Below, in pieces: positions 54,677-64,000 of a stretch of 64,000 nt of DNA. Made by a program: the position numbers and the translations under genes. This DNA comes from Rhodanobacteraceae bacterium ZG21-1. GTDB taxonomy: Bacteria; Pseudomonadota; Gammaproteobacteria; Xanthomonadales; Rhodanobacteraceae. Where the stretch lies: contig JAJEJU010000022.1 of the NCBI GenBank assembly GCA_021390615.1, positions 124,001-188,000 on the forward strand, in the 5' to 3' direction. Numbering within the stretch: the first letter of the stretch is position 1; every line of letters begins with the position of its first letter. The notes beneath the pieces were generated by a model. It had not been told where the DNA came from and made no database searches. It saw only the letters and a list, made by a program, of their open reading frames with translations.

Positions 54677-57600
54677 TCACTCTCGCTCGGGTACGAATTC
54701 GGTCGGCTGCCAGGGGCGCAGCCAGTGATCGTGCGCCGGGTCGGACAGCATCGCCCGCAGCACCGCCGTGGTCGCCTGCCAGCTCAGCATGGCGTCGACA
54801 GCCGCCGGCGGCCCGACCTGGTCCGGCACGCGCTCTTCCTGCAGATGCTGCCGCAGCAGCGCGCTGAGCGAATCTACGCTGCCGCCGTCGAAATAGCGGG
54901 CAAAGCCCGAGGAAACTTCACGGAATACCGGAATGTCGCGGGCCAGCACCGGCAGACCGCGGCTGGCCGCCTCGACCAGGGGCAAACCGAAGCCCTCGCC
55001 TTCGGAGGCGGCGATCAAGGCGCGCACGGCGCCGTAGAGCTTCTCGAGATATTCATCGCTGGCTTGTTCCAGCCAGATCAGGCGAACGCCTGCCTGCGCA
55101 TGTCCGCGCATACGTGCAGCCAGCGCCTCGGACATCCAGCCCTGGCGCCCGACCACCAGCAGGCAGGCATCGACCTGCTCGGCCCACAGCCGCTCGAAGG
55201 CGTCGAGCACGAAGGCATGGCCTTTGCGCGGCTCGATGGTGCCGACCATGAGATACGCAGGCCGTTGGCGCAACGCGCCCAGCACGTCCTCGGCGTCGAC
55301 GGGCAAGCCTGCGCTCGGCCGGGTCGAAGCGGGATCGTGGCCCAGATAGAAATAACCCAGCGGCAAGCGCCGGCGTCGCTCGGGCGAGTGGCGCTCGAAC
55401 CAGTCGCGCACGTCGTCCGCCACCGATTTCGATATGCACAGCAGCCCATCCGCATGGCGCCCGATGCAGCGCAGCCAGGCCGCATGCATCGCCGCGATGC
55501 CCGGCGGGAACCACGTCGGATGGCGCACCGGCAACAAGTCGTAGACCACGAAGAACATGCGCACGCCGCGCGCACGCCAGGCATCGAGCAGGCCCTGGTT
55601 GGCCGGCAAGGCATCGGCCACCCAGTCCAGCCCGAGCAGCACGTCGCCGGCGCGAGGATGCACCTCGGCCTCGTCCAGCTCGAGCGGCGGCAACGCCAGC
55701 AATTGCAGGGCGTATGGCGTCGCATGGCGATACGCGCCGTTCACCAGCTTCACCGGCTCGATGCGCCACGGCTGCTGCTCCAGCCTGAGCAGTTCGAGCA
55801 GCACGCCCCGCACCACGCGTTCGATGCCCGTATGCAGCCCGCTGCGCTCGATCGCCGTCACGTCCACATAGATGCGCGGATGACCCAGTCGCGGCCGGTT
55901 GGCGGCAAACAGCCGCTTCGCTTCGGCAAGGCGATCGCGGTCCGGCACCGCGCCTGCCGCGCTCCATGCCATCTCGCGCAGCAGGCGCTGCTCCAAGGCC
56001 CGCGAGGATGCCAGCGACTGCTCGATGGCGTCGCGATAACGTCGTGCCGCATCGGCGGGATGATGTTCCCGCTCGATCCAGCGCGCAGCCGATTCGGCCA
56101 GTCCGGCGCGCGCGTCGGCATCCGACCACAGCCGACGCAAGGCCTCGACCAGCTCGGCGTCTTCGAAGCGGTCCGGCACGAGCAAGGCCACATCGCGCGG
56201 CAGCTCGGCGGCGGAGCCGTGCGCGTTGGCGATCAGCGGCAGCCCCTCGGCCAGCACGTCGAAGATGGCCGCGGAAGTCTCGCCGCGAGAATCCGTGCGC
56301 AACTGCACCGCCAGGTCGCTGGCCGCCAGATAGGCGACATAGGTATCCGCGCTGGCGAACCCTGTGATGCGAATGCGCGACCCACGCGGGTCCGCATCGA
56401 TCGTCGCACGCAGCGCCTGCCCGTACGCGCCGCCGTGATTTTCGCCGACGAAGCACAGGTGGCAGCGCGGATCGTCCGCCAGCGGCGAGGCCAACCAGGC
56501 CTCGAGCAGGCGCTGGTTCAACTTGGTCGGCGCGATCATGCCGAAGCTGCACACCAGAAAATCGGTGTCGCCGAAGCCGAGCGCACGGCGCGCGCGGCGT
56601 CGATCGCCCAAGGTTCTCGCCTTGGGAAACGGCACCGTGCTGAGCTTGTCCGCCGCCGCGCCGTACAGGCGGCGCGCCTGCGCGACCGCATAGTCGGAAT
56701 GCACGATCACCCCGCAGGCCGCCTCCAGCACGTCCAGATTCACCGGCCATGCGTCCAGGGTCGAGGCACGCCCGTGGCGCTGGTCGTGGATCAGCGCCGC
56801 GTAGCCGTGGCAGGCATACAGCAATTGCCGGAGTCCGTGCTCGTCGCCGACTTCCTGCATCATCCAGTGGCGCCCAGCCCCCAGCCACGAGTCGTGCAGC
56901 ATCACCACGCCGGGCCGTTCCTGCAGCATGCCGAACATGTGCGCGTGGTAGGGCGAATTGCCGAAGTGGTAGAGGATGCGCTCGCAGGCCGAGGCATGCT
57001 GGTTGAACCACTCCAGCGAGCGCACGGGAAAGTTGGCCTGCAGCCAGGGATCGATCACCTCGGGCTGGTCGACCACCAGGTCGATGTCGTAGTGCACCGA
57101 CAGATCGCGCAGCAGCCTGGCGCTGTAGTCCGCGATGCCCGAACGTACCGGCGGCAACGGCGACACATAGATCAGCCGGGGGCGCAGCGGCCGGACCAAG
57201 CCCGACTTGGCCGACACATGCCGCTCGATCGCGGCCAGCGCGCTGCGGGCGCTGCGCTGCCAGCTGAATTTGGCCGTCTGCACCGGTGCATGCACGCGCA
57301 GCCGCTGCAGCAAGTCCGGCTCGATCAGCACCTCATGCAGCTTGGCGGCAATCGAACTCGGACTGCGCGGATTGAACAGCGCATCCGGACAGCCGATCAC
57401 CTCCGGCAGACTGGAACTGTCCGAACCGATCACCGCGGCGCCGCAGGCCATCGCCTCCAGCGGCGGCAGGCCCAGCCCTTCATGCAGCGAAGGCGCAACG
57501 AACAAGCTGCAATGGCTGTAGAGCCCGGCCAGTTCCTCGTCGGACACGCTGCCGGTGAAAACCAGCTGCGCTGCTGCAAGACCGGAGCGGCGCGCATGCT

Positions 57601-58426
57601 TGAGCAGCGGATCCTGTCTGGCCGGATCGCAGCGTCCCGCCAGCACCAGCGGATGGCGTTCGCGCAGCGGCGCCGGCAGATCGGCATAGGCGGTAATCAG
57701 CGCATCGACATTTTTGTGCGCATCGTAGCCGCCGGCGTAGAGCACATAGCCATGCTTCAGGCGTTCATGGCCCGGCCGCTGCAGCCAGCTCGCTTCCTCC
57801 AGCGGCACATGCCGGAATACCGGGTCCGCGGCGCCGTGCACCACGGCGATGTCGTCCGCGCGAAACCCCAGATGCTCGATGGCTTCGCGCCGCGAGGACT
57901 CCGAGATCGCCAGCAGCAGGTCGCAGCGCTTGAGCAGGCCCAGCCTGCGGTAATACCAGGCGCGATAAGCCGGATCGTGCAGGTGCCGGTGCGGATGCAG
58001 CAGCGGAATCAGGTCGTAGAGGGTGGCCACCTGCTGTGCTGCGCCGACTTCGCCGCCACGGGCGATCACCGAATCGTCGCCCCAACCTTCGAACAGGCTG
58101 CTGTGCCAGACCAGGTCCGCCTTGCGGGCAGCCAGGAATTCCGCATAGGCCGCCTCGGCCAGCCGGGATCGCCACGGATCGCCACCGTGGCAGCCCGCGA
58201 TGCCGGACGGCAGCTCGCTCACGTAGATGCGCTCGCGCGGAATCAGGTCTGCGAAGTGTTCCGTCAGCGCCAGCACGGATTCCGCGTGCAAGCCGTTCAG
58301 AGCCAGGCAGAGCTCGTGCTGCGTGGCCGCCTCGGCAAAGGCGCGTGCCATCGACAAGGTATAGCGGCCGATGCCGCGATGACGGCTGTGCGACTGCGCC
58401 CCCTGCAGATCGAGCACGATCTTCAT
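54677..58426 (-). CDS. Triple-domain GT4 glycosyltransferase
   Basis: A 1249-residue protein with three GT-B (GT4) units. Unit 1 (about 1-400) has [14 protein letters not shown] and E316-GLGLPPL-E324. Unit 2 (about 420-790) has the GT4 shape ([42 protein letters not shown]) but a non-canonical donor region ([21 protein letters not shown]). Unit 3 (about 830-1249) has [39 protein letters not shown] and E1144-GFGLPLV-E1152. Such multi-domain GTs build the repeat unit in ABC-dependent O-polysaccharides. A much longer open frame (to 59311) exists but overlaps the coiled-coil gene, so ATG 58426 is chosen. Donor likely GDP-rhamnose or dTDP-rhamnose (inference). Confidence 0.88.
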   Translation of the reverse strand: MKIVLDLQGAQSHSRHRGIGRYTLSMARAFAEAATQHELCLALNGLHAESVLALTEHFADLIPRERIYVSELPSGIAGCHGGDPWRSRLAEAAYAEFLAARKADLVWHSSLFEGWGDDSVIARGGEVGAAQQVATLYDLIPLLHPHRHLHDPAYRAWYYRRLGLLKRCDLLLAISESSRREAIEHLGFRADDIAVVHGAADPVFRHVPLEEASWLQRPGHERLKHGYVLYAGGYDAHKNVDALITAYADLPAPLRERHPLVLAGRCDPARQDPLLKHARRSGLAAAQLVFTGSVSDEELAGLYSHCSLFVAPSLHEGLGLPPLEAMACGAAVIGSDSSSLPEVIGCPDALFNPRSPSSIAAKLHEVLIEPDLLQRLRVHAPVQTAKFSWQRSARSALAAIERHVSAKSGLVRPLRPRLIYVSPLPPVRSGIADYSARLLRDLSVHYDIDLVVDQPEVIDPWLQANFPVRSLEWFNQHASACERILYHFGNSPYHAHMFGMLQERPGVVMLHDSWLGAGRHWMMQEVGDEHGLRQLLYACHGYAALIHDQRHGRASTLDAWPVNLDVLEAACGVIVHSDYAVAQARRLYGAAADKLSTVPFPKARTLGDRRRARRALGFGDTDFLVCSFGMIAPTKLNQRLLEAWLASPLADDPRCHLCFVGENHGGAYGQALRATIDADPRGSRIRITGFASADTYVAYLAASDLAVQLRTDSRGETSAAIFDVLAEGLPLIANAHGSAAELPRDVALLVPDRFEDAELVEALRRLWSDADARAGLAESAARWIEREHHPADAARRYRDAIEQSLASSRALEQRLLREMAWSAAGAVPDRDRLAEAKRLFAANRPRLGHPRIYVDVTAIERSGLHTGIERVVRGVLLELLRLEQQPWRIEPVKLVNGAYRHATPYALQLLALPPLELDEAEVHPRAGDVLLGLDWVADALPANQGLLDAWRARGVRMFFVVYDLLPVRHPTWFPPGIAAMHAAWLRCIGRHADGLLCISKSVADDVRDWFERHSPERRRRLPLGYFYLGHDPASTRPSAGLPVDAEDVLGALRQRPAYLMVGTIEPRKGHAFVLDAFERLWAEQVDACLLVVGRQGWMSEALAARMRGHAQAGVRLIWLEQASDEYLEKLYGAVRALIAASEGEGFGLPLVEAASRGLPVLARDIPVFREVSSGFARYFDGGSVDSLSALLRQHLQEERVPDQVGPPAAVDAMLSWQATTAVLRAMLSDPAHDHWLRPWQPTEFVPERE

Positions 58427-58494
58427 CGGGCACGCTCCCGCAGGCGCAGCTTCGGCGCGAACGCGCGTAGACGTCCTCTCATCGACCGCCGCCG

Positions 58495-59022
58495 CTAGTC
58501 GCGCCGCGGCGGATAGAGCGCGAAGCGCAGCCTGGCGTGCAGCCGCGGCAGCGGTCGCAGGAGCTGGCGCGCCAGCCAGCGCATGCCAGGCACGCGAATC
58601 AGGCCGCGCAGCACGCGCTTGACGACGCCGCGCAGGCCGCCGGAGCGCGGCGACAAGGCCCTCAAGGGCCGGGTCACTCGCCACGATCGACTCTGCAGGA
58701 AGGAGGTCTCGATGTGATGCTGCTGCGCGACGGCCTGGTGCAGACCCCACTCCAGGTCGCGACAGCGACGCTGCAGCGCATGAATTTGCTGCAGGCGCGC
58801 ATCGCTGGCCAGCAGCAGTTCCTGATGCTCGCCCTGGAGCATGGCGAGACGATCCTTCATCACCGAATGATCGTGTTCGAGCTCGACCAGTCGCTTCAGC
58901 CGCTGCTCCGCCACGGCGCGCCAGTCGGGAGCCAGCGCCTGCCCCGGGCCGTTCGCGGCCGTCACGGCGACGCTTTCTCCTGGATGGCGCATGCCTTCGG
59001 TACCTCTTGTCGATTTGCTCAT
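58495..59022 (-). CDS. Small coiled-coil protein with SWRxTxPLR motif
   Basis: A 175-residue protein with a polar N-terminus, a coiled coil (about 40-110; VELEHDHSVMKDRLAMLQGEHQELLLA, QQIHALQRRCRDLEW), then SRSWRVTRPLRALSPRS (about 123-139), and a basic C-terminal region rich in Arg/Leu (LIRVPGMRWLARQLLRPLPRL). The same SWRxTxPLR motif after a coiled coil occurs in the sulfotransferase-GT protein of this locus, so this looks like the free version of that linker module. It lies between two GT genes on the same strand and may organise them at the membrane. Function unknown. ATG 59022 fits better than the longer frame. Confidence 0.7.
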   Translation of the reverse strand: MSKSTRGTEGMRHPGESVAVTAANGPGQALAPDWRAVAEQRLKRLVELEHDHSVMKDRLAMLQGEHQELLLASDARLQQIHALQRRCRDLEWGLHQAVAQQHHIETSFLQSRSWRVTRPLRALSPRSGGLRGVVKRVLRGLIRVPGMRWLARQLLRPLPRLHARLRFALYPPRRD

Positions 59023-59045
59023 CCACTTTCGCACAAGGGGCGACC

Positions 59046-60467
59046 TCATGCCGAACCCTGACGCACCTGCCAGCCGTGCGGGACCGGCGGCGACGCATCC
59101 GCCTGCCCACGCGAGATTTCCTGCACTCTGCGCCTGAGCGCGTCCATGCATGCGGCCGCGGAGAAATTCCGGGCCATGTCGCGCGCGGCCTGCGCTCCCA
59201 GCCGAGGCCCGATCGAACGGTCCTGGTACAGCTCCTGCATGAATTTCGCCGCGTGGACGTGGTCGGGATCGGCCCAGTGCTGACCTTCCGCGTGCGGATA
59301 CTCGCCTTCACCGACCGGTACCATGCGGTAGTCCACCAGACAGCTGTTGGCCTGCTCCATGAATTCCAGATTGCCCGAGTAAGCCGTGGCGATCACCGGC
59401 TTGCCCATGCACATCGCTTCGGCCATGCCCAGCCCGAAACCCTCGCTACGATGCAGCGACACATGCACGTCGGCGCAACGATGCAATGCCTGCAAGTCGC
59501 TGCGCTCGAGCATATCGTCGCGCACCACGATGCGCCTATCCGCGGCCGCCGCATTCAACAGATCCCACATCGCCGCGGCATAGCGTCCTGCGTTGCTGGT
59601 CTTGATCAGCAGCGTCGCAGCCTCGTCACCACGCGGGAAAGCGTGGCGGAAAGCGCGGATGGCCGCATGGGGGTTTTTCCTCGCTACGCCCGAGGCGAAG
59701 TCGAAGGTGCACAAGAAGACGTAGTCGTTCTCGGCCAGTCCGAAGTGCCGCCGCTGCAGGCCGCTGTCGTCGGCCAGCTGCAGCGGCAGCGGTACACGCG
59801 TGACCGGCTTGTCGCAGACACGCCGCACCGCGCGCTCGACGAACGCCGAGGACACCATGATTTCGTCGACATGCTCCAGCGCCGCGAGCCAGTTGTGCGG
59901 AAAAGCCTCCAGCTCCCAGAACCAGTAGCCGATCACATATTTCGCCGTACCACCACCCTCGATGCTGCGCAGGACGTCGTGCCAATGGTCCGGATTCACG
60001 AAAATCAGATCGCAGGGATAGGACGGGCGCCGCCCCAGATACGCGGCCAGGCTCTGGTCGTGCCGATCATGCGGAATCGCGATGTTGATATCGTTGAGCG
60101 ATACCGGCCATCCGGTGGACAGCATGGCCCTGGCATACAGACGCGCGCATTCACCCAGCCCCAGCCAGCGCGAAAAGTAGCCATACACGTTGACGCCTGG
60201 CGCAGCGGCGTCGCGGGAGGAGAAATCGATCGACGCAGCCCTTGCGGTGCTCTGCGCGCTGGGAGAAACGTTCCGCTGAGCCCATTCCGGCGTGCGCACG
60301 AAACGCAGCGAGGGCGGCAGAGGCCGCTCCAGCCGCCTGCCTACCCATTGCCGCAAAGGCCTGGGCACGCCACGGCGCAACCGGGCCAGCCTGGGGCTCA
60401 GCAGCCACTGGCGAAGTCGTTCGCGCCATAGCTGGAACACTGCGCTTCTCAAGCGTGACGGGGACAA
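59046..60467 (-). CDS. GT4 glycosyltransferase
   Basis: A 473-residue GT4. A basic N-terminal part is followed by GVNVYGYFSRWLGLGECARLYARAM, YVIGYWFWELEAFPHNW, and the C-terminal donor domain with VSLHRSEGFGLGMAEAMCMGKPVIATAYSGNLEF, including EGFGLGMAE (E-x7-E). Its start is TTG 60467 with GAGG at 8 bases, since no in-frame ATG lies nearby. The 222 bases between it and rmlB form a divergent promoter region. The sugar specificity is not shown; being next to rmlBACD and gmd/rmd suggests a rhamnosyl role (inference). Confidence 0.83.
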   Translation of the reverse strand: MSPSRLRSAVFQLWRERLRQWLLSPRLARLRRGVPRPLRQWVGRRLERPLPPSLRFVRTPEWAQRNVSPSAQSTARAASIDFSSRDAAAPGVNVYGYFSRWLGLGECARLYARAMLSTGWPVSLNDINIAIPHDRHDQSLAAYLGRRPSYPCDLIFVNPDHWHDVLRSIEGGGTAKYVIGYWFWELEAFPHNWLAALEHVDEIMVSSAFVERAVRRVCDKPVTRVPLPLQLADDSGLQRRHFGLAENDYVFLCTFDFASGVARKNPHAAIRAFRHAFPRGDEAATLLIKTSNAGRYAAAMWDLLNAAAADRRIVVRDDMLERSDLQALHRCADVHVSLHRSEGFGLGMAEAMCMGKPVIATAYSGNLEFMEQANSCLVDYRMVPVGEGEYPHAEGQHWADPDHVHAAKFMQELYQDRSIGPRLGAQAARDMARNFSAAACMDALRRRVQEISRGQADASPPVPHGWQVRQGSA

Positions 60468-60689
60468 ACCGACACCTCATCGTAACCGGCCCCGCATGGA
60501 TGCAAAGCAGAAGCACCACGGTGCGGAACCACGACGCGCCCTTCCGTTCCGGACGCCATATCTCCAAAACGCTGCGACACGCACATTCCCCCATGGTCAG
60601 CAGATGAATAGCGGGCATCCTGCCACCACTGCGCTATGTTGCTCGGTCCAGCTACATGACAGAATAACGGAATACTCAAGGAGTTATAC

Positions 60690-61739
60690 ATGAAGACACT
60701 GCTCGTCACAGGTGGTGCTGGCTTCATCGGCGCCAATTTCGTGCTGCAGGCCGTCAGCGATGGGCTTCGGGTGATCAATCTCGACAAGCTGACCTATGCG
60801 GGCAATCGGGACACGCTCGCCTCGCTGCACGATCGTGACGGACATGTCTTTGTGCAGGGTGACATCGGCGATCGCGCGCTGGTGGCCAAGCTGTTGAGCG
60901 AGCATCGACCGGACGCGATCGTGAATTTCGCCGCCGAATCCCACGTCGACCGCTCGATCGACGGTCCGGCGGAGTTCGTGCAGACCAACGTGGTCGGCAC
61001 CTTGGGCCTGCTGGAATGCGCGCGCGACTACTGGCGCAGCCTGGAAGGCGCGCCGCGGGAAAGCTTCCGTTTCCTGCACGTGTCCACCGACGAGGTCTAC
61101 GGTTCGCTCGGCGCCGAGGGCAAATTCACCGAAAGCACGCCGTACGCGCCGAATTCGCCGTACTCGGCCTCCAAGGCGGCATCGGATCATCTGGTACGTG
61201 CGTTCCATCACACCTACGGTCTGCCCACGCTGACCACCAACTGCTCCAACAATTACGGCCCGTATCAGTTCCCGGAAAAGCTGATCCCGCTGACCATCCA
61301 GAAGGCGCTGGCCGGCGAAGCGCTGCCGGTCTACGGCGACGGCCGCAATATCCGCGACTGGCTGTACGTGGGCGACCACTGCCAGGCGATCCGGCGGGTG
61401 CTGGAGGCTGGCCGGGTGGGCGAAACCTACAATGTCGGCGGCAATGCCGAACGGGAAAATATCGTGGTGGTGAAGAGCATCTGCGCCCTGCTCGACGCGC
61501 GCCGTCCTCTTGCCGACGGCCGCGCCCGCGAATCGCTGATCAGCTTCGTGCGCGATCGGCCCGGCCACGATCGCCGCTACGCGATCGACGCCGACAAGCT
61601 GAAGAACGAGCTGGGCTGGCAGCCCTCGCAGACCTTCGAGAGCGGCATCGCCGCGACCGTCGACTGGTATCTCGCGAACCAGGCCTGGACCGGGCGCGTG
61701 CTCGACGGCAGCTATCGCATGGAGCGGCTCGGCTCATGA
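60690..61739 (+). CDS. rmlB: dTDP-glucose 4,6-dehydratase
   Basis: A 349-residue RmlB. It has [52 protein letters not shown] and the catalytic [44 protein letters not shown]. It converts dTDP-glucose to dTDP-4-keto-6-deoxyglucose, step 2 of dTDP-L-rhamnose. The ATG has a strong AAGGAG 8 bases upstream, and it overlaps rmlA by ATGA, forming a compact rmlBACD unit with coupled translation. Confidence 0.97.
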   Translation: MKTLLVTGGAGFIGANFVLQAVSDGLRVINLDKLTYAGNRDTLASLHDRDGHVFVQGDIGDRALVAKLLSEHRPDAIVNFAAESHVDRSIDGPAEFVQTNVVGTLGLLECARDYWRSLEGAPRESFRFLHVSTDEVYGSLGAEGKFTESTPYAPNSPYSASKAASDHLVRAFHHTYGLPTLTTNCSNNYGPYQFPEKLIPLTIQKALAGEALPVYGDGRNIRDWLYVGDHCQAIRRVLEAGRVGETYNVGGNAERENIVVVKSICALLDARRPLADGRARESLISFVRDRPGHDRRYAIDADKLKNELGWQPSQTFESGIAATVDWYLANQAWTGRVLDGSYRMERLGS

Positions 61740-62623
61740 GCTCGCACAAGGGCATCATCCTCGCCGGCGGCTCCGGTACGCGGCTTTATCCGATCACCCA
61801 GGCGGTGAGCAAGCAACTGCTGCCGGTCTACGACAAGCCGATGATCTACTATCCGCTGGCCACGCTGATGCTGGCCGGCATCCGCGAGATCCTGGTGATC
61901 AACACGCCACATGAGCAGGAGTTGTTCCAGCGGCTGCTCGGCGATGGCTCGCAGTGGGGCATCCGCATCAACTATGCGGTACAGCCCTCGCCCGACGGTC
62001 TGGCCCAGGCTTTCCTCATCGGCCGCGATTTCATCGGACAGGATCCGAGCTGCCTGATCCTCGGCGACAACATCTTCTACGGCGTGGGCCTGACCGAGCG
62101 CCTGAGCCGCGCCGCCGCGCGCGAACACGGCGCCAGCGTGTTCGGTTACTGGGTGCGCGATCCGGAGCGTTACGGCGTGGCCGAATTCGACCATGAGGGG
62201 CGCGTGATCGGACTGGAAGAGAAGCCGGCTCGTCCGAAATCCAACTACGCCGTCACCGGCCTGTACTTCTACGACAAACGGGTGTGCGACTACGCCGCCG
62301 AGCTGAAGCCGTCGGCGCGCGGCGAGCTGGAAATCACCGACCTCAACCGCTGCTATCTCGAAGACGGCAGCCTGCATCTCGAACAGCTCGGCCGCGGCTT
62401 CGCCTGGCTGGATACCGGCACCCACGACTCGCTGATGGAAGCCGGCAACTACATCCAGACCATCGAGAACCGGCAAGGCCTGAAGGTCTGCTGCCCCGAG
62501 GAAATCGCCTACCTGAAAGGCTGGATCGATGCCGAGCAGCTGCTGAAGCTGGCTGCGCCGCTGGCCAAGACCGGCTACGGCCAGTACCTGAATCACCTGA
62601 TCGAGCAAGGCTACGTGCAATGA
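61736..62623 (+). CDS. rmlA: Glucose-1-phosphate thymidylyltransferase
   Basis: A 295-residue RmlA, which makes dTDP-glucose from dTTP and glucose-1-phosphate, step 1 of dTDP-L-rhamnose. It has the nucleotidyltransferase signature [37 protein letters not shown], then [26 protein letters not shown] and [20 protein letters not shown] overlap with rmlB (61736-61739) and with rmlC downstream. Typical length and nothing odd. Confidence 0.97.
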   Translation: MSSHKGIILAGGSGTRLYPITQAVSKQLLPVYDKPMIYYPLATLMLAGIREILVINTPHEQELFQRLLGDGSQWGIRINYAVQPSPDGLAQAFLIGRDFIGQDPSCLILGDNIFYGVGLTERLSRAAAREHGASVFGYWVRDPERYGVAEFDHEGRVIGLEEKPARPKSNYAVTGLYFYDKRVCDYAAELKPSARGELEITDLNRCYLEDGSLHLEQLGRGFAWLDTGTHDSLMEAGNYIQTIENRQGLKVCCPEEIAYLKGWIDAEQLLKLAAPLAKTGYGQYLNHLIEQGYVQ

Positions 62624-63177
62624 AGATCGTCGAAACCAGCCTGCCCGGCGCCGTGGTGCTCGAACCACAGGTGTTCGGCGACGCGCGGGGCTTCTTCTAC
62701 GAAAGCTACAACAAGGCCAAGTATGCGGCGGCCGGCATTCACGCCGAGTTCGTGCAGTCCAACGTATCGCGCTCGGCGCAAGGCGTGCTGCGCGGCCTGC
62801 ACTACCAGTGGCCGAACCCGCAGGGCAAACTGGTCAGCGTGCTGGAAGGCGAAGTCTACGACGTCGCGGTGGACGTACGCCGCGGCTCGCCGACCTTCGG
62901 CCGCTGGGCCGGGGTGATGCTCTCCGCGGAGAATCATCGTCACTTCTGGATACCGGAAGGCTATGCGCACGGCTTCTGCGTGCTTTCCGAATTCGCCACC
63001 TTCAGCTACCAGTGCACCGCCCTGTACGACGCCAAGGCCGACGCGGGCATCCGCTGGAACGACGCCGACATCGGCGTCGACTGGCCGATCAGCGCGCCCC
63101 TGCTGTCCGACAAGGACGCCAAGGCGCCGCTGCTGAAAGACGTCGCCGCCGACCGCCTGCCCATCTTCGCGGCATGA
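62620..63177 (+). CDS. rmlC: dTDP-4-dehydrorhamnose 3,5-epimerase
   Basis: A 185-residue RmlC cupin. It has the family pattern [38 protein letters not shown] (catalytic His region), [31 protein letters not shown] and [15 protein letters not shown]. It epimerises the keto-sugar from RmlB for RmlD. It overlaps both neighbours by 4 bases. Confidence 0.97.
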   Translation: MKIVETSLPGAVVLEPQVFGDARGFFYESYNKAKYAAAGIHAEFVQSNVSRSAQGVLRGLHYQWPNPQGKLVSVLEGEVYDVAVDVRRGSPTFGRWAGVMLSAENHRHFWIPEGYAHGFCVLSEFATFSYQCTALYDAKADAGIRWNDADIGVDWPISAPLLSDKDAKAPLLKDVAADRLPIFAA

Positions 63178-64000
63178 AGATTCTGCTGCTCGGCGCCAAC
63201 GGCCAGGTCGGACACAGCTTCCTGAAACACGGTGGCCTGGCGGAGCGCGGCGAACTGGTCGCCGCCAGCCGCGATGGACGGCTCAACGACGGCGGCACCG
63301 GCGCGATCGCCGACTTGGCGGCGCCGGACACCCTGCTCGCCCTGCTGGAGCGCGAACGCCCCCGGCTGATCGTGAATGCCGCCGCCTACACCGCCGTCGA
63401 TCGCGCCGAGCAGGAAGAGGCGCTGGCGACCCAGGTCAACAGCGCCTCGGTAGGCCTGCTCGGCCGCTGGGCCGCGCAGCACGACGCGCTACTGGTGCAC
63501 TACTCGACCGACTACGTGTTCGACGGCACTCGCACCACCCCTTATCCGGTCGATGCGGCCACCGCGCCGGTGAGCGCGTACGGTCGCAGCAAGCTGGCAG
63601 GCGAGCAGGCTCTGCGCGAAAGCGGCGCCGCGTACCTCAACTTCCGCACTGCCTGGGTATACGCCCCGCACGGGCACAACTTCATGCGCACCATGCTGCG
63701 GCTGGGCGCCGAACGCGAGGAGCTGCGCGTGGTCGCCGACCAGCACGGTGCGCCGACCAGCGCCGGCCTGATCGTCCGCGCCACGCTCGCCGCGGTGGAT
63801 CGCTGGCTGCAGGCCGATGCGGCCGAGCGCCAGGCGCTGGTCGGCACGCATCATCTCGTCGCCAGCGAGGCCACCACCTGGCACGGCTTTGCCGTAGCCA
63901 TCTTCGAGCGTGCCGCCGAACGCGGGTTGCTGGCGCGCAAGCCGCGCGTGATCCCCATCAGCACCGCCGAATTCCCCACGCCGGCGCGCCGCCCGGCCTG
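63174..64000 (+). CDS. rmlD: dTDP-4-dehydrorhamnose reductase, 3' end outside window
   Basis: The first 275 codons of RmlD, the NADPH-dependent reductase giving dTDP-L-rhamnose. It has [54 protein letters not shown], the catalytic YGRSKLAGEQAL and RTAWVYAPHGHNF. The reading frame is intact to the window edge; about 20 more residues are expected. It overlaps rmlC by 4 bases. Confidence 0.95.
   Translation, partial: MKILLLGANGQVGHSFLKHGGLAERGELVAASRDGRLNDGGTGAIADLAAPDTLLALLERERPRLIVNAAAYTAVDRAEQEEALATQVNSASVGLLGRWAAQHDALLVHYSTDYVFDGTRTTPYPVDAATAPVSAYGRSKLAGEQALRESGAAYLNFRTAWVYAPHGHNFMRTMLRLGAEREELRVVADQHGAPTSAGLIVRATLAAVDRWLQADAAERQALVGTHHLVASEATTWHGFAVAIFERAAERGLLARKPRVIPISTAEFPTPARRPA

Noticed and set aside
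58427-59311. A longer start for the triple GT4 protein (open frame reaching 59311, 1544 residues)
   Set aside because: The added 295 residues are Arg/Ala-rich shadow sequence of the coiled-coil gene in another frame, and the family N-terminus begins at ATG 58426.
1-64000. tRNA or rRNA genes, intact insertion sequences, prophage, CRISPR
   Set aside because: None could be recognised from conserved sequence or structure.

Overview
The window is GC-rich, densely packed DNA. Its gene content fits a gammaproteobacterium of the Xanthomonadales, most likely the Rhodanobacteraceae (Dyella/Rhodanobacter/Frateuria-like). Pointers are a GTP-type PEP carboxykinase, a MetJ repressor, fused cysNC, an NTP/NDP-exchange-like MFS carrier, and a polysaccharide locus flanked by etfBA and metB, as in the lps locus of Xanthomonas. 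The family assignment is inference; no rRNA or tRNA is present to anchor it.

Positions 1-19800 are mostly housekeeping and envelope genes: the 3' end of pckG; an ECF sigma/anti-sigma/DUF4097 operon; a predicted outer-membrane protein; a GAF-GAF-GGDEF-EAL c-di-GMP protein; hslO (Hsp33); mtgA; a polyprenyl-phosphate-type GT2; a CBS-pair protein; an MFS carrier divergent from a GMC oxidoreductase; lemA with an M48 protease; a class C beta-lactamase-like serine hydrolase with a Lys/Ala-rich tail; and a TonB-like protein. Then comes metJ, whose normal C-terminal part is replaced by a histone H1-like Lys/Ala/Pro repeat.

Positions 20400-32200 hold gcvT-gcvH, cysD-cysNC (sulfate activation to APS/PAPS), an amidase-signature protein lacking the catalytic lysine, ETF-ubiquinone oxidoreductase, two overlapping GT2 genes, and etfB-etfA.

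From 32220 to the right edge the window is a large surface-polysaccharide locus. Part A lies between etfA and metB: a gene-poor 1.2-kb stretch, a GtrB-like GT2, a DUF2142 membrane protein, a GT2, a sulfotransferase/coiled-coil/GT/GT giant, and a first wzt-wzm ABC exporter pair. Part B lies beyond metB: two paralogous GTs, an acyltransferase, a methyltransferase, a second wzm-wzt pair, rmd-gmd (GDP-D-rhamnose), a triple-GT4 protein, a small coiled-coil protein, another GT4, and rmlBACD (dTDP-L-rhamnose), which is cut at the edge. Together they imply ABC-dependent export of rhamnose-containing O-chains with capping or modifying enzymes (sulfotransferase, methyltransferase, acyltransferase). PAPS for the sulfotransferase could come from the nearby cysDNC.

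The most unusual items are the MetJ-H1 fusion with a possible internal start and a candidate met-box pair upstream, the sulfotransferase-GT fusion overlapping a wzt gene, and the presence of two ABC glycan exporters. Starts were chosen from Shine-Dalgarno spacing and family length. Several genes appear to use GTG or TTG.
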